Below are positions 25,615 to 34,643 of a DNA stretch of 53,328 nt, one piece after another. Origin of the DNA: Candidatus Jordarchaeia archaeon (GTDB lineage Archaea; Asgardarchaeota; Jordiarchaeia; Jordiarchaeales; Jordiarchaeaceae); NCBI GenBank assembly GCA_018383815.1, contig JAHAWU010000004.1, forward strand, positions 7,824-61,151. Reading direction: 5' to 3'. Made by a program: the position numbers and the translations under genes. The notes below the pieces were generated by a model. The model did no database searches. It was given only the letters and a program-made list of their open reading frames with translations, and was not told the origin of the DNA. The number at the start of each line of letters is the position of its first letter. The stretch's first letter is position 1.

Positions 25615-27306
25615 TTGGAGGAGATTAAAATTCCAGTAATAACCCTGACTTGCAATCGGATGAGTGAATTGTTGGGAAGAAAAATCGATTCCGATGAACT
25701 TGAAAAAACTGTTCCCTGGCTGGGACTGGACATAGAAGAGAAGGGACAAGATTATCTTAAGGTCGAATATAATCCTAATCGTCCAGACTTTTCAAGCCAG
25801 GAAGGAATTGCTCGGGCTCTCCGAGGATTTATGGAAATAGAGACTGGGCTTCCTAAATATAAGGTTACTGAGAGCGGCGTAGTAGTGAGGGTGGATCCTG
25901 CATTAGCAGAGATTAGACCATACATAGTCTGTGCAATAGTTAGGAATGTTTCACTCAACGATGAAAACATAGTGGAACTTATAGGGATGCAAGAAGACCT
26001 GCATTGGGCTATAGGTAGAGATAGGTTAAAATCTTCTATAGGGATTCATGATTTTGACAAGGTTAAACCTCCCTTCGAGTATCGAGCTGTGGATCCTGAG
26101 GGAATAAAATTTATTCCTCTTAACTGGGCGGTGGAACTTACTCCTAGAGAAATTTTGATGAAACATCCCAAGGGAAGGGATTACGCCCACATAATGGAGG
26201 GGAAACCCAAGTATCCCATCATCACCGATGTTAACAACGACGTTTTATCATTTCCCCCCATAATTAATGGCATTTTGACCCAGCTCACAGAGGAAACTAG
26301 AAATCTTTTCATAGATGTAACTGGGACTACACTGAAAGATGTTACCAGTACACTAAATATTCTCGTAACCTCGTTAGCTGAGGGGGGCGCTAAAATAGAG
26401 AGTGTTAAAGTAGAATACTCCGACAAAGTTATCACAACCCCTGACCTCACACCCAAAACTTGGTCGATAAATCCTGATTATGTAAACCGCTTACTGGGAC
26501 TAGAACTTTCCGTACAAGAAATTATTAAATCCCTAGAAAAAGTTCGTATGGAAGCAGAGTACGATGGTGGCAAGATAAATGTGCGGGTTCCAGCATATCG
26601 CCACGATATTATGCACGAAGTAGACTTTGTGGAAGAGGTAGCTATAGGTTATGGCCTGTACAATTTGAAACCAACTTTTCCCAAAACCTTGACTATTGCT
26701 GAAGCCCACCCCTACCATAAATTATCAAACATTGTAAAAAGTGTGCTGGTGGGGCTGGGGCTTAATGAAGTTATTAGCTTCACGTTAACAAACTTTAAAG
26801 AACACTATGATTACATGCGAACAAAAGGCAAGCCCATAGAGCTGCTTAACCCTGTGAGTGTCGAATTCAACATGGTTAGAGACGCCCTACTCCCAGGACT
26901 AATTAAGATTCTAAAAATTAACAAACACGAGCCCCTTCCTCAAAAAATATTTGAGGTAGGCGACATTGTATTTTATGATCCTGAAGCTGAAACCAGTGCC
27001 CGACGCCAACTAAATGTTGCAGCAGCCATTACCGACACTGAAGTGGGATTCACTGACATAAAGGCTATTGCAGAGGCTCTCCTAAGAGAATTAGGATGTA
27101 AACAGTGGAAATTCCGCCCAATCTCCCACCCCAGTTTCATAGAGGGACGGGTGGCTTCGATTGAGACCGATGGAAAAATCATAGGACACGTTGGTGAAAT
27201 TCATCCAGAAGTGTTAAATAATTTCGATTTGGAGTATCCTGTAGGAGCTTTTGAATGCAGTCTCGAGTCATTCGTAGAAAAAATTAAAAAATTTGGAGGA
27301 GGCTGA
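25615..27306 (+). CDS. pheT: Phenylalanyl-tRNA synthetase, beta subunit
   Basis: About 560 aa, with archaeal-type PheT domain order: N-terminal B1-like part ending in NPNRPDFSSQEGIARALRGF, the central B3/B4 tRNA-synthetase-like editing domain, the B5 domain, and a catalytic-like core ending in GKIIGHVGEIHPEVL. The start is unusual. TTG 25615 overlaps GGAGGAG (25617-25623) and has no ribosome-binding site of its own. ATT at 25630 lies 8 nt after that GGAGG and would give the usual N-terminus (IPVITLTCNRM). It is coupled to pheS and followed after 3 nt by a hydrolase gene. Confidence 0.93.
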   Translation: MEEIKIPVITLTCNRMSELLGRKIDSDELEKTVPWLGLDIEEKGQDYLKVEYNPNRPDFSSQEGIARALRGFMEIETGLPKYKVTESGVVVRVDPALAEIRPYIVCAIVRNVSLNDENIVELIGMQEDLHWAIGRDRLKSSIGIHDFDKVKPPFEYRAVDPEGIKFIPLNWAVELTPREILMKHPKGRDYAHIMEGKPKYPIITDVNNDVLSFPPIINGILTQLTEETRNLFIDVTGTTLKDVTSTLNILVTSLAEGGAKIESVKVEYSDKVITTPDLTPKTWSINPDYVNRLLGLELSVQEIIKSLEKVRMEAEYDGGKINVRVPAYRHDIMHEVDFVEEVAIGYGLYNLKPTFPKTLTIAEAHPYHKLSNIVKSVLVGLGLNEVISFTLTNFKEHYDYMRTKGKPIELLNPVSVEFNMVRDALLPGLIKILKINKHEPLPQKIFEVGDIVFYDPEAETSARRQLNVAAAITDTEVGFTDIKAIAEALLRELGCKQWKFRPISHPSFIEGRVASIETDGKIIGHVGEIHPEVLNNFDLEYPVGAFECSLESFVEKIKKFGGG

Positions 27307-27309
27307 GAA

Positions 27310-27855
27310 ATGAAGCCTGCAATCTTGGTCATAGATATGCTAAATGATTTTATTCTGGAAGGGGCTCCCCTAGAATGTTCTGCTGGAAGAAAAATAATAA
27401 CTCCTATAAAGAGACTGATAGAACATGCAAGGAACAAAAAAATCCCCGTAATATTCATAGCGGATAGCCATGACCCTGATGATCGAGAATTCCAAATATG
27501 GCCACCACATGCTGTAGAAAAAACTAAAGGTTCTGAGGTTATAGATGAGCTAAAGCCCCAGAAGGGGGACATAATAGTTAAGAAAAAAACCTATGACGGC
27601 TTCTTTAAAACGAACTTAGAAAAAATTCTAAAAGGTAAGAAAATAGACACGGTGGTATTAACGGGAGTGTGTACCGATATCTGCATTCTACACACGGGTA
27701 GCAGCGCCACCCTACTCGGATACAAAGTAATAGTTCCAAGGGACTGTGTAGCCGCACTAACAGACGAAGATCACAATTTCGCTTTGAAGCATCTTCAAAA
27801 CGTGCTCAAATCTGATATCGATAATCTAGATAACATAATAAAAAATCTCCAATAA
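27310..27855 (+). CDS. Nicotinamidase/isochorismatase-like cysteine hydrolase
   Basis: 181 aa. The catalytic triad is visible: Asp in ILVIDMLNDFIL, Lys in IIVKKKTYDGFF, Cys in TGVCTDICILHT. The metal-site pattern D-x-H...H is present (ADSHDPDDREF, WPPHAV), which favours a nicotinamidase acting in NAD salvage over isochorismatase. It is translationally coupled to pheT. This operon position is unrelated in function and probably reflects compact packing. Confidence 0.82.
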   Translation: MKPAILVIDMLNDFILEGAPLECSAGRKIITPIKRLIEHARNKKIPVIFIADSHDPDDREFQIWPPHAVEKTKGSEVIDELKPQKGDIIVKKKTYDGFFKTNLEKILKGKKIDTVVLTGVCTDICILHTGSSATLLGYKVIVPRDCVAALTDEDHNFALKHLQNVLKSDIDNLDNIIKNLQ

Positions 27856-28018
27856 ATACAAAGAAGAATAACACAAAACTGATAAAAATTCCTCATACTA
27901 TTTAAAAATTTTGCGAAAATATATAAAAACTTTTAAATAATTTAAAACAGATTTTATTTATAAAGAAGTTTGACCTATAAATTTTCCAAAATAATATTGC
28001 CGTTTCATAGAGGGTCTA

Positions 28019-28066
28019 TTCGACAAAATTAGAACTTTTTTCAACATTCGTCGAAAGACTTATATT
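28019..28066 (+). promoter_or_regulatory. Promoter with inverted repeat upstream of the XRE regulator
   Basis: TTCGAC (28019-28024) and GTCGAA (28050-28055) form an inverted repeat, followed directly by a TATA-like ACTTATATT (28058-28066), about 60 nt before the ATG. The arrangement would fit autoregulation by the encoded HTH protein. The half-sites are short and chance is possible. Confidence 0.3.
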
Positions 28067-28123
28067 CTATCCCTTAAATGCTTTAAACCATTAAACTATT
28101 TTTCAAAGGAGTGTTCATAGTCT

Positions 28124-28903
28124 ATGCGTAGCCCCATTGACGAAAGTAAAAGAAGTTTATGTCAGAGTATTGCAGGAGAAATAGCATTATCTGATGATCC
28201 AGGCAAAGTGATGCGGAAGTGGAGAGAAAAGTTTCAGATTCCCCAAAAGGACCTAGCGGACATCCTTGGACTCTCCCCCTCAGTGATTAGTGACTATGAG
28301 AGTGGTAGAAGGGTTTCTCCCCGAATAGACACCATTAAAAAATTTGTTGAGGCTTTAGTTTACCTAGACGACCTGAAGGGCGGCCAGGTAGTTAATGGTT
28401 TGACTAGAATTATAACCAAGGAAATTCCTTCAGACATCATTCTAGATATTAGGGAGTTTCCATATGCTATCAAATCTGAGGTTTTATGTGAGTATTTGGA
28501 ATGCGAAGTACTTGTAAACCAGGATCTGCTAAGCCAGCCCATATATGGATATACCGCTATTGACGTCATTAATGCCATAGTCAATCTTTCCTCAGAACAG
28601 CTTCTCAAACTCTATGGAGCTACGCCCCAGCGTGCCGCCATATTCACAAATGTGATTAGCGGAAGAGCTTCTATGGTGGCTATTAAAACCAGCCAGATGG
28701 GAACCACCCGCTCATTGAAGCCCTCCTTACTTATAATTCATGGACCAAAGAAACTAGACCCCCTTGCTGTAAAAATAGCAGAAGTGGAACGCATCCCCGT
28801 TGCAATATCAATGATAGAGGGAGTCGATGCATTAATAAGAGCCTTAAGAAACTTCATGTCAAAAGAAGTCCCACAGCTCACCACCCCTAAAGAAAAACTC
28901 TAA
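28124..28903 (+). CDS. XRE-type HTH transcriptional regulator (archaeal conserved family)
   Basis: 259 aa. The helix-turn-helix lies at residues about 27-75 (KVMRKWREKFQIPQKDLADILGLSPSVISDYESGRR). The C-terminal 170 residues form a conserved archaeal domain with IYGYTAIDVINAIVNLS and ATPQRAAIFTNVISGRASMVAIKT, and probably bind a ligand. This matches the conserved archaeal group of 'putative HTH-type transcriptional regulatory proteins' of unknown targets. It converges with purA (32 bp gap). Confidence 0.82.
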   Translation: MRSPIDESKRSLCQSIAGEIALSDDPGKVMRKWREKFQIPQKDLADILGLSPSVISDYESGRRVSPRIDTIKKFVEALVYLDDLKGGQVVNGLTRIITKEIPSDIILDIREFPYAIKSEVLCEYLECEVLVNQDLLSQPIYGYTAIDVINAIVNLSSEQLLKLYGATPQRAAIFTNVISGRASMVAIKTSQMGTTRSLKPSLLIIHGPKKLDPLAVKIAEVERIPVAISMIEGVDALIRALRNFMSKEVPQLTTPKEKL

Positions 28904-28935
28904 TTTCGTAATACCCCTTATGTTTTTATCAAGAA

Positions 28936-29958
28936 TTATGCTTCTCTGAGGTCTATTATATCCATGGTGTTAGGCCCTGTTCCTATGAGACTTACGGGAA
29001 TTTTTATTGTTTCCTCAATTTTTCTTATGAAGGAGAGGGCCTCTTTGGACAGGTCTTCTATAGACCTAGCTCCAGCGCATTCTGGATAGATTACGTCAAG
29101 TTTCGTCAAGGCAGCCTGTGTGGCGCCATTGAGCATGACGGCTCTTTTTGCCAATTCAAAGTTGAAGGGTGCTGCTCTTCTTTTCCTTCCAGTCACTGTT
29201 GCAGTTTCAAACCAACCCCTCTTTTTAGCTTCTTCCTCAGACAATTCTTCAGTAAGAGGTCCTGCTCCAACTCTAGTAGTGTACGACTTGAAAACAACGA
29301 AAACTTCGTCCACCTTGGTTGGCCCCACGCCCACATCTGCACAAGCTTGAGATGCGGTGGTGTCTTTACTGGTTACGAAGGGGTAGGTACCGTGGTATAG
29401 TGACAGGAACGTGCCTTGAGTTCCCTCCACTAAAATATGTTTACCCTCATCGATGGCGGTGTTAACCTCCAATGGGACATCTGTAATATACCGAGAAATA
29501 TCTGGAACATCTTTCGCCAGTTTAGCTCTCCTCATTACTCTCTCAACATTACAAGGTCCACATCCGCTTCCAGTGCTTCCAATTTTCTCCTTGAGAAATG
29601 AGGAGCCTCTATCCTCTTCTATGTGTTTTGCTTCGATTATTGCACATTGCCCATCAATTTTTACTCTATCTCCTACTCCTGTTTCCTCTATCTCCTTCTT
29701 TAGAATTTCGGGGTTAACCAGTACGCCGGGCCCGATTAGTATTTTGGCCTTTTCTTGGACAAATCCGCTTGATATCTGTCTCAACTTGTAGGTTTTACCT
29801 TTGTACTCAACTGTGTGTCCCGCGTTTGTGCCAACACCTGCCCTTACACATATTGAAGCATTATCCTTTATAGCTAGGTAGGAAACAATTTTCCCTTTTC
29901 CTTCATCTCCGAAGAAGCCGCCCACCAAGACGTGACAGGTCAAAAAATTAGCCTCCAA
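28936..29958 (-). CDS. purA: Adenylosuccinate synthetase, short archaeal form
   Basis: 340 aa, against about 430 in bacteria, as in other archaea. It converts IMP, GTP and Asp to adenylosuccinate in AMP synthesis. The P-loop-like GGFFGDEGKGKIVSYL is at residues 13-28 with catalytic Asp, followed by GVGTNAGHTVEYKGK, STGSGCGPCNVERVMRR, and the IMP/GTP sites EGTQGTFLSLYHGTYPFVT and TATVTGRKRRAAPFNFE. The start is taken at 29958. It is divergent from the split radical SAM gene across a 332-bp spacer. Confidence 0.94.
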   Translation of the reverse strand: MEANFLTCHVLVGGFFGDEGKGKIVSYLAIKDNASICVRAGVGTNAGHTVEYKGKTYKLRQISSGFVQEKAKILIGPGVLVNPEILKKEIEETGVGDRVKIDGQCAIIEAKHIEEDRGSSFLKEKIGSTGSGCGPCNVERVMRRAKLAKDVPDISRYITDVPLEVNTAIDEGKHILVEGTQGTFLSLYHGTYPFVTSKDTTASQACADVGVGPTKVDEVFVVFKSYTTRVGAGPLTEELSEEEAKKRGWFETATVTGRKRRAAPFNFELAKRAVMLNGATQAALTKLDVIYPECAGARSIEDLSKEALSFIRKIEETIKIPVSLIGTGPNTMDIIDLREA

Positions 29959-30290
29959 TACTCTTTTTGGAAACGACCCTATTTGGTTTTCGAATTGAAC
30001 AGCGTGAATATTTGTTATCCATAACTTTTTAAATTATAATCCTCATTTCTGATGCTTTAATATACATTTAAGTATTTTCCCACATTCTAATGGTGATGTC
30101 GAATAGTTCATTCACGCTTCAAAAATTGGTTTTTAGTAAGCTATTATAAAGCCTGTTTGAGGGGAAAAGGAGCCAAATAAGTCTGTGCTCCCCTCAATAC
30201 AATAGCGAATATTTGGGGATTTTGTGTAAAAATTATATTTACTTGTTGTGTCTGTTTTATTGAGAACTTAAAGATTTGGAGAGTTAAAAT
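29959..30290. other. Divergent spacer with nested complementary segments
   Basis: 332 bp between purA and the PflX-like gene. TTGAGGGGA (30157-30165) pairs with TCCCCTCAA (30189-30197). An alternative pair, GGAGC (30169-30173) with GCTCC (30187-30191), would compete for the same bases. A TATA-like ATTATAAAG lies upstream at about 30142-30150, and another AT-rich promoter-like stretch at about 30231-30241. It may hold a small RNA or a leader structure. Confidence 0.35.
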
Positions 30291-31440
30291 ATGTGGAAAC
30301 TAATTCGCCCAGATGCTTACCGTGTTTGGGATGACGGTATAGTTCGTGAGAGGCTTTGGAGGTACTATGAGGTATTCAATGATAGGCTTTATGCCAAGTT
30401 TATGATAGCTTTGAAAGTAGGTGTAGATGTTGAACTAGATGCGGAGCTGGGCAAGCTTTGGGATGAGCATGATAGAATAAGTGGTGTTTTTAGGAGTGTC
30501 TTGAGGCGTATTGATGCAGGTGAACTGGAACTGGGAAGCATGGATTCGCCGAAGATTTCTTATTTGGATGTTAAGGTGGAACTAGCAAGAAGGATTCTAT
30601 CGCAGTGTCATTTCTGTGAAAGAAGGTGTGGGGCTGATAGACTGGAGGGTGAAAAAGGATTTTGTAAACTGGGCAGAGAGTCTTATGTATCCTCAGCATT
30701 CATACATACTGGGGAAGAGGCCCCTCTAGTTCCTTCAGGCACAAACGCTTAAGAGTTAAGGCTCTTGCGGTGCATTCTTCTTCTCCAGTTGCACTTTTAA
30801 ATGCGTGTTTTGTCAGAACTATGACATTTCCACAAATCCAAAAAACGGTATAGAAACTTCGGGTGAGAGCCTTGCGCGAATCTCAAGAGACCTAAAAAGG
30901 GAAGGTGCAAGAAACATAAATTATGTGGGTGGAGATCCAACTCCAAACACCTACAACATTTTAAAAGGCATCAGGGAAACTAAAACAAACATTGTGCAAC
31001 TATGGAATTCTAACATGTACTGTTCCAAAGAATGTATGAAGCTTTTATTGGACGTTATGGATTTCTGGCTTCCCGACTTTAAATATGGGAATGATCAATG
31101 CGCGGAAAGGTTGAGTAAAGTTTCTAACTACTGGGAAGTCGTTTCAAGAAATCATAAGATGGCCTATGATGAGACCGTGGAACCTGGAACATCTGGTATG
31201 ATAATAAGGCATCTGGTTTTACCGGGACACATTGAATGTTGCACCAAACCGGTTCTTGAATGGGTGGCTAAAAATTGTCCCAAGGCTTTAGTTAACATAA
31301 TGGAACAGTATCACCCAACACATGAGGTGCCAAGAAGGAAGGAATACGCAGACATATGTAGAAGAGTGACTGGCGACGAAATGGAGGAAGCATATAAAAC
31401 TGCGGATGAACTGGGAATTATCTGGCGCCCGGTATCCTAA
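30291..31440 (+). CDS. PflX-like radical SAM protein (COG1313 type), interrupted by a putative intron
   Basis: Two open frames (to 30752 and from about 30775) encode halves of one radical SAM protein. The N-terminal half carries CHFCERRCGADRLEGEKGFC and ends in APLVPSGT. The second begins FFSSCTFKCVFCQNYD, with the CxxxCxxC cluster for the 4Fe-4S/SAM centre. Removing 30745-30775 (31 nt with an in-frame TAA) joins them as PSGTIFFSSCTFKC, the COG1313 consensus, and leaves 1119 nt, an exact coding length (372 aa). A simple frameshift is less likely because a whole 31-nt stretch is extra. Enzymes of this group are presumed glycyl-radical or other activases; the target is unknown. Confidence 0.85.
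30745..30775 (+). other. Putative BHB intron in the PflX-like mRNA
   Basis: 31 nt. The central helix is GCAC (30739-30742)/GTGC (30770-30773). The bulges are AAA (30743-30745) and ATT (30774-30776). The inner stem is CGC/GCG (30746-30748/30767-30769) plus AAGAG/CTCTT (30751-30755/30762-30766) with a 6-nt loop. Cutting after the second base of each bulge gives codon ATC (Ile) at the junction. The outer helix is only 2 bp (AG/CT). Confidence 0.8.
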
Positions 31441-31458
31441 AACATTTTTGGATGGGGG

Positions 31459-32460
31459 CTACTCCCGTTCTCCAATTATGTTTATCTTCGCTCCGCAGTT
31501 TGGACATGTGTTGCCTTTGGCAAGTTTGTACTCCTCTATCACGTATCCCCATCGTCCCACTATTAATTGGTTACAATTGTAGCAATACGTGTTCTCTCCC
31601 TGTCCAGGTATATTTCCGCAATAGACGTAGTGCAGTCCTGCTTTTTGCCCGATTTCTCTGGCTTTAATTACTGTTTGAACTGGGGTGGGGTTAAGATTTG
31701 TCATTTTGTAATGGGGATAAAACCTGGAGAAATGGATAGGTACATCCAGTCCCAAATTACCCTTAACCCATTCTACAAATTTCTTTATCTCATCTACACT
31801 ATCATTTTTCTGTGGTATTACCAGATACGTAATTTCTATGTGAATGCCCTTCTCCTTCATGAGGAGGACGGCGTCTAAGACTGGTTGAAGCCGCGCCCCA
31901 CATATCTCTTTGTAAAATTCTTCGCTCATCGATTTCACATCAATGTTTGCTGCATCTATTAGGGGCGCTATTTTTTCTATGGCCTCAGGTGTAGCATACC
32001 CATTTGTAACCAGAATATTTTTTATTTTGTTTTCCCTTGCAATCTTTGCAGTATCATAGACGAATTCGTAGAAAACGAAGGGCTCGTTATAGGTGTATGC
32101 AATGGAACGGCTACCACTTCTCTTAGCTGCCGAAACAATCTCTTCTGGTGGAAACTCCCTAGTCAAGCCGGATTCGGGCTCTGCCTGAGAGATGCTCCAG
32201 TTTTGGCAATGGTGACAATGAAAAGTGCATCCCACTGTTGATATGGAGAAGGCGGTGCTGCCTGGATAAAAGTGGAACAGAGGTTTTTTCTCAATGGGGT
32301 CGTTAGCCATCGCAGATATTGAGGAATAAACAAGGGAGTAGAGAACCCCGTCTCTGTTTTCTCTTGTTTTACATTTTCCTCTCTTTCCAGGTTTAATTAG
32401 ACAGCGGTGAGGGCAAATCCCACATTTTACCATGTCATCATCAAGCTTCTCGTAAATCAT
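31459..32460 (-). CDS. AmmeMemoRadiSam-type radical SAM enzyme
   Basis: About 333 aa. An N-terminal zinc-like motif (CGICPHRCLIKPGKRGKC) precedes the radical SAM cluster STVGCTFHCHHCQNWSIS (CxxxCxxC). Further family features are RSIAYTYNEPFVFYEF and FSRFYPHYKMTNLNPT. The C-terminus has a zinc ribbon (YCYNCNQLIVG ... CPNCGAKI). This is the radical SAM member of the archaeal/bacterial AMMECR1-Memo-radical SAM set; the chemistry is not established. The frame continues to 32487 (TTG), but ATG 32460 follows AAGGAA. No AMMECR1 or Memo gene is in the window. It converges with the PflX-like gene. Confidence 0.87.
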   Translation of the reverse strand: MIYEKLDDDMVKCGICPHRCLIKPGKRGKCKTRENRDGVLYSLVYSSISAMANDPIEKKPLFHFYPGSTAFSISTVGCTFHCHHCQNWSISQAEPESGLTREFPPEEIVSAAKRSGSRSIAYTYNEPFVFYEFVYDTAKIARENKIKNILVTNGYATPEAIEKIAPLIDAANIDVKSMSEEFYKEICGARLQPVLDAVLLMKEKGIHIEITYLVIPQKNDSVDEIKKFVEWVKGNLGLDVPIHFSRFYPHYKMTNLNPTPVQTVIKAREIGQKAGLHYVYCGNIPGQGENTYCYNCNQLIVGRWGYVIEEYKLAKGNTCPNCGAKINIIGERE

Positions 32461-32724
32461 TGTTTCCTTCAGCAAAAGTTTCACCAAAATTGGAATGTTT
32501 TTATAGATACATATACACTTTCTAACTTTTAAGATATTGGAACCAGATAATGCTGCCGCTCAAAACTTGATATTATGTACATATTTTTCCGAGCTTATTT
32601 GACCTAAAATATTTTTAATATCTCTAGGATAAAGATAAACAGCCTTTAAATATTTGTGAGTTATCCCTTGTTAAGCGGAGCTTTTTAGAACATCGAGTAG
32701 ATGTGTTTAGAGAAGAGTTGATGA

Positions 32725-33612
32725 ATGTTGCTCGAAAAAGTAGTAGTGCCTGGTTCTAGTTCACAACTCTTGGGTCTGCGTATATCTAGATGTTTAAATT
32801 GTGGAGTTATTCCCATTGAGTTTAAGACCTTCCCAGACGGCGAGAAATACATTAGAATTAAAGAGGAGCCAAAAAATCGTCACGCTATTGTGGTTCAGTC
32901 CACGATACCTCCGAACCCTGATCAAGGCATAGTTGAGCTTTGTTTCATAATTGAAACTCTAAAAGAATTGGGCGTAATGAAGGTTTCCGCGGTTATTCCC
33001 TATTTTGCTTACGCCCGTCAAGATAAAAGATTTCTTCCCGGTGAAGCGGTAAGTGGAAAAATCGTTTGTAACATAATTCAGAATGCGGGGGCCGACGAAA
33101 TACTAACAGTCGATATTCATAACAAGAGACTTTTTGAGAATCTCAGGATTCCCGTAAGAGACTTAAGCGCTGTTCCCCTTCTGGGCGAATACCTAAACAA
33201 GTATAAACTGACGAAACCTGTCATTATCTCCCCAGACGAAGGGGCTACGAATAGGGCTAGGAGCCTTGCAGAATTTTTAGGCGCTGAATATGTGGTTCTC
33301 AGCAAGTTTAGAGATAAACACACAGGTGAAATCGAAACCAAGAGTAGAGAAATTGATGTCATCAACCGCGATGTGGTCGTAGTGGATGACATTATCAGTA
33401 CTGGCGGAACCATGGTTAAAGCCATCGAAATTGCCAAAAATCAAGGCGCTGCTAAAATTTATGCCGTGTGTACTCACGCCATCTTGGTGGGGGACTCCCG
33501 GTTTAGGATTCTCAATGCAGGAGTAACTGAAATAATTGCAACCGACACAGTTCCTAGCGATGTTAGCCTAGTATCTGTAGCTCCCATTATCGCTGAGGCG
33601 TTAAAAGAGTGA
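32725..33612 (+). CDS. prs: Ribose-phosphate pyrophosphokinase, copy 2
   Basis: 295 aa, paralogous to copy 1 (19326-20210). Conserved motifs: VPGSSSQLLGLRIS, KTFPDGEKYIRIKEE, IPYFAYARQDKRFLPGEAV, VDIHNKRLFENL and VVVVDDIISTGGTMVKA. Copy 1 has MHLHR where this one has IHNKR, so the substrate or regulation may differ. It starts an operon: trmG10 overlaps it by 4 nt and rnz follows. Confidence 0.9.
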   Translation: MLLEKVVVPGSSSQLLGLRISRCLNCGVIPIEFKTFPDGEKYIRIKEEPKNRHAIVVQSTIPPNPDQGIVELCFIIETLKELGVMKVSAVIPYFAYARQDKRFLPGEAVSGKIVCNIIQNAGADEILTVDIHNKRLFENLRIPVRDLSAVPLLGEYLNKYKLTKPVIISPDEGATNRARSLAEFLGAEYVVLSKFRDKHTGEIETKSREIDVINRDVVVVDDIISTGGTMVKAIEIAKNQGAAKIYAVCTHAILVGDSRFRILNAGVTEIIATDTVPSDVSLVSVAPIIAEALKE

Positions 33613-34640
33613 TTAAAAACCATTTTTACATTTTATCTGGAGAAACCAAAACAATAGCTGCTGCTGAGTGCTTAGCAATCCTTGAAAGCCTGAACATGGA
33701 CTACAAAGCAGAAAAATATGACCAAGTACTACTTTTGAAAGCAGAGGGAGAGAGTTGCCAAAGAATAGCTGAGCGTGCCGCAATGGTTCATAGATGCTGC
33801 ATTTCACTGCTTAAATGTGAAGCAGACTTCAACCAGATAATGGCTTCACTTCGAGACGTAGATTTTCAGAAACACATCTCAGCCAAAGAAACCTTTGCCG
33901 TTAGAGTGAAACGTATAAAAAATTATTCGTCGGAAGTGAGTTCACTCCTTTTGGAAAAAGAAATTGGCACCTTCATTCATAAGAGGGTGGGGGCAAGGGC
34001 CAATCTTAAAAATCCTGATAAATTGTTTTATGGCGTTTTAACGGAGGGCGTATTCCTGTTTGGGATAAGTGTCAGGGAATCCGAAAGGAAAGCTTTAGGT
34101 CTCAGGAAAGCAAAATTCAGGCCTTTTTTTATTCCCAGTTCCATGAATCCCCATCTCGCCAGAGCTATGGTTAATCTCTCTCGAGCTCGACCCAAAGGAG
34201 TCTTCTTGGATCCGTTCTGTGGAGCAGGAGGCCTTCTAATTGAGGCGGGCCTCATGGGTTGCAAAACTATAGGTTCTGACATAGACAAAAAAATGGTTAG
34301 AGGCGCGAAAAGGAACCTCCTACACTTCAACATAGTCAACTGGAACATTATAGTTTCAGACGCAAAACATCTTCCCTTCAACCATTTTGACAGCATCGCA
34401 ACGGACCCGCCCTACGGAGGATCAGCCTCCACCAAGGGCGTCCGCCCCGAAGAACTAATCGAATCCTTCTTGCATGAATTAGATGAACTATCTAGTCCAA
34501 CAGGATACGTCTGTCTGGGCACCCCCTTAACAGTCAATGTTGACGAATCTATTTTGGGAACAAGTTTTCGAATAATAGAAAAACATTTGATACCGGTACA
34601 CAAGAGTTTAACACGCCAAATTATAGTGCTGAGGAAATGA
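33609..34640 (+). CDS. trmG10: tRNA (guanine(10)-N2)-methyltransferase
   Basis: 343 aa. An N-terminal THUMP-containing half (about 1-165) binds tRNA. The Rossmann-fold methyltransferase half has the SAM motif FLDPFCGAGGLLIEAGL (about 200) and catalytic motif IV ATDPPYGGSAS (about 263). It is predicted to make m2G/m2,2G at position 10 of tRNAs. It overlaps prs by 4 nt and is followed by RNase Z after 3 nt, so tRNA modification and 3'-end processing are cotranscribed. Confidence 0.9.
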   Translation: MIKNHFYILSGETKTIAAAECLAILESLNMDYKAEKYDQVLLLKAEGESCQRIAERAAMVHRCCISLLKCEADFNQIMASLRDVDFQKHISAKETFAVRVKRIKNYSSEVSSLLLEKEIGTFIHKRVGARANLKNPDKLFYGVLTEGVFLFGISVRESERKALGLRKAKFRPFFIPSSMNPHLARAMVNLSRARPKGVFLDPFCGAGGLLIEAGLMGCKTIGSDIDKKMVRGAKRNLLHFNIVNWNIIVSDAKHLPFNHFDSIATDPPYGGSASTKGVRPEELIESFLHELDELSSPTGYVCLGTPLTVNVDESILGTSFRIIEKHLIPVHKSLTRQIIVLRK

Positions 34641-34643
34641 AAG

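Noticed and set aside
30744-30775. Sequencing error or simple frameshift as explanation of the split PflX-like gene
   Set aside because: A single indel cannot account for 31 extra nt. Independent genes show the same length, fold and cut rule, although only cDNA can prove it.
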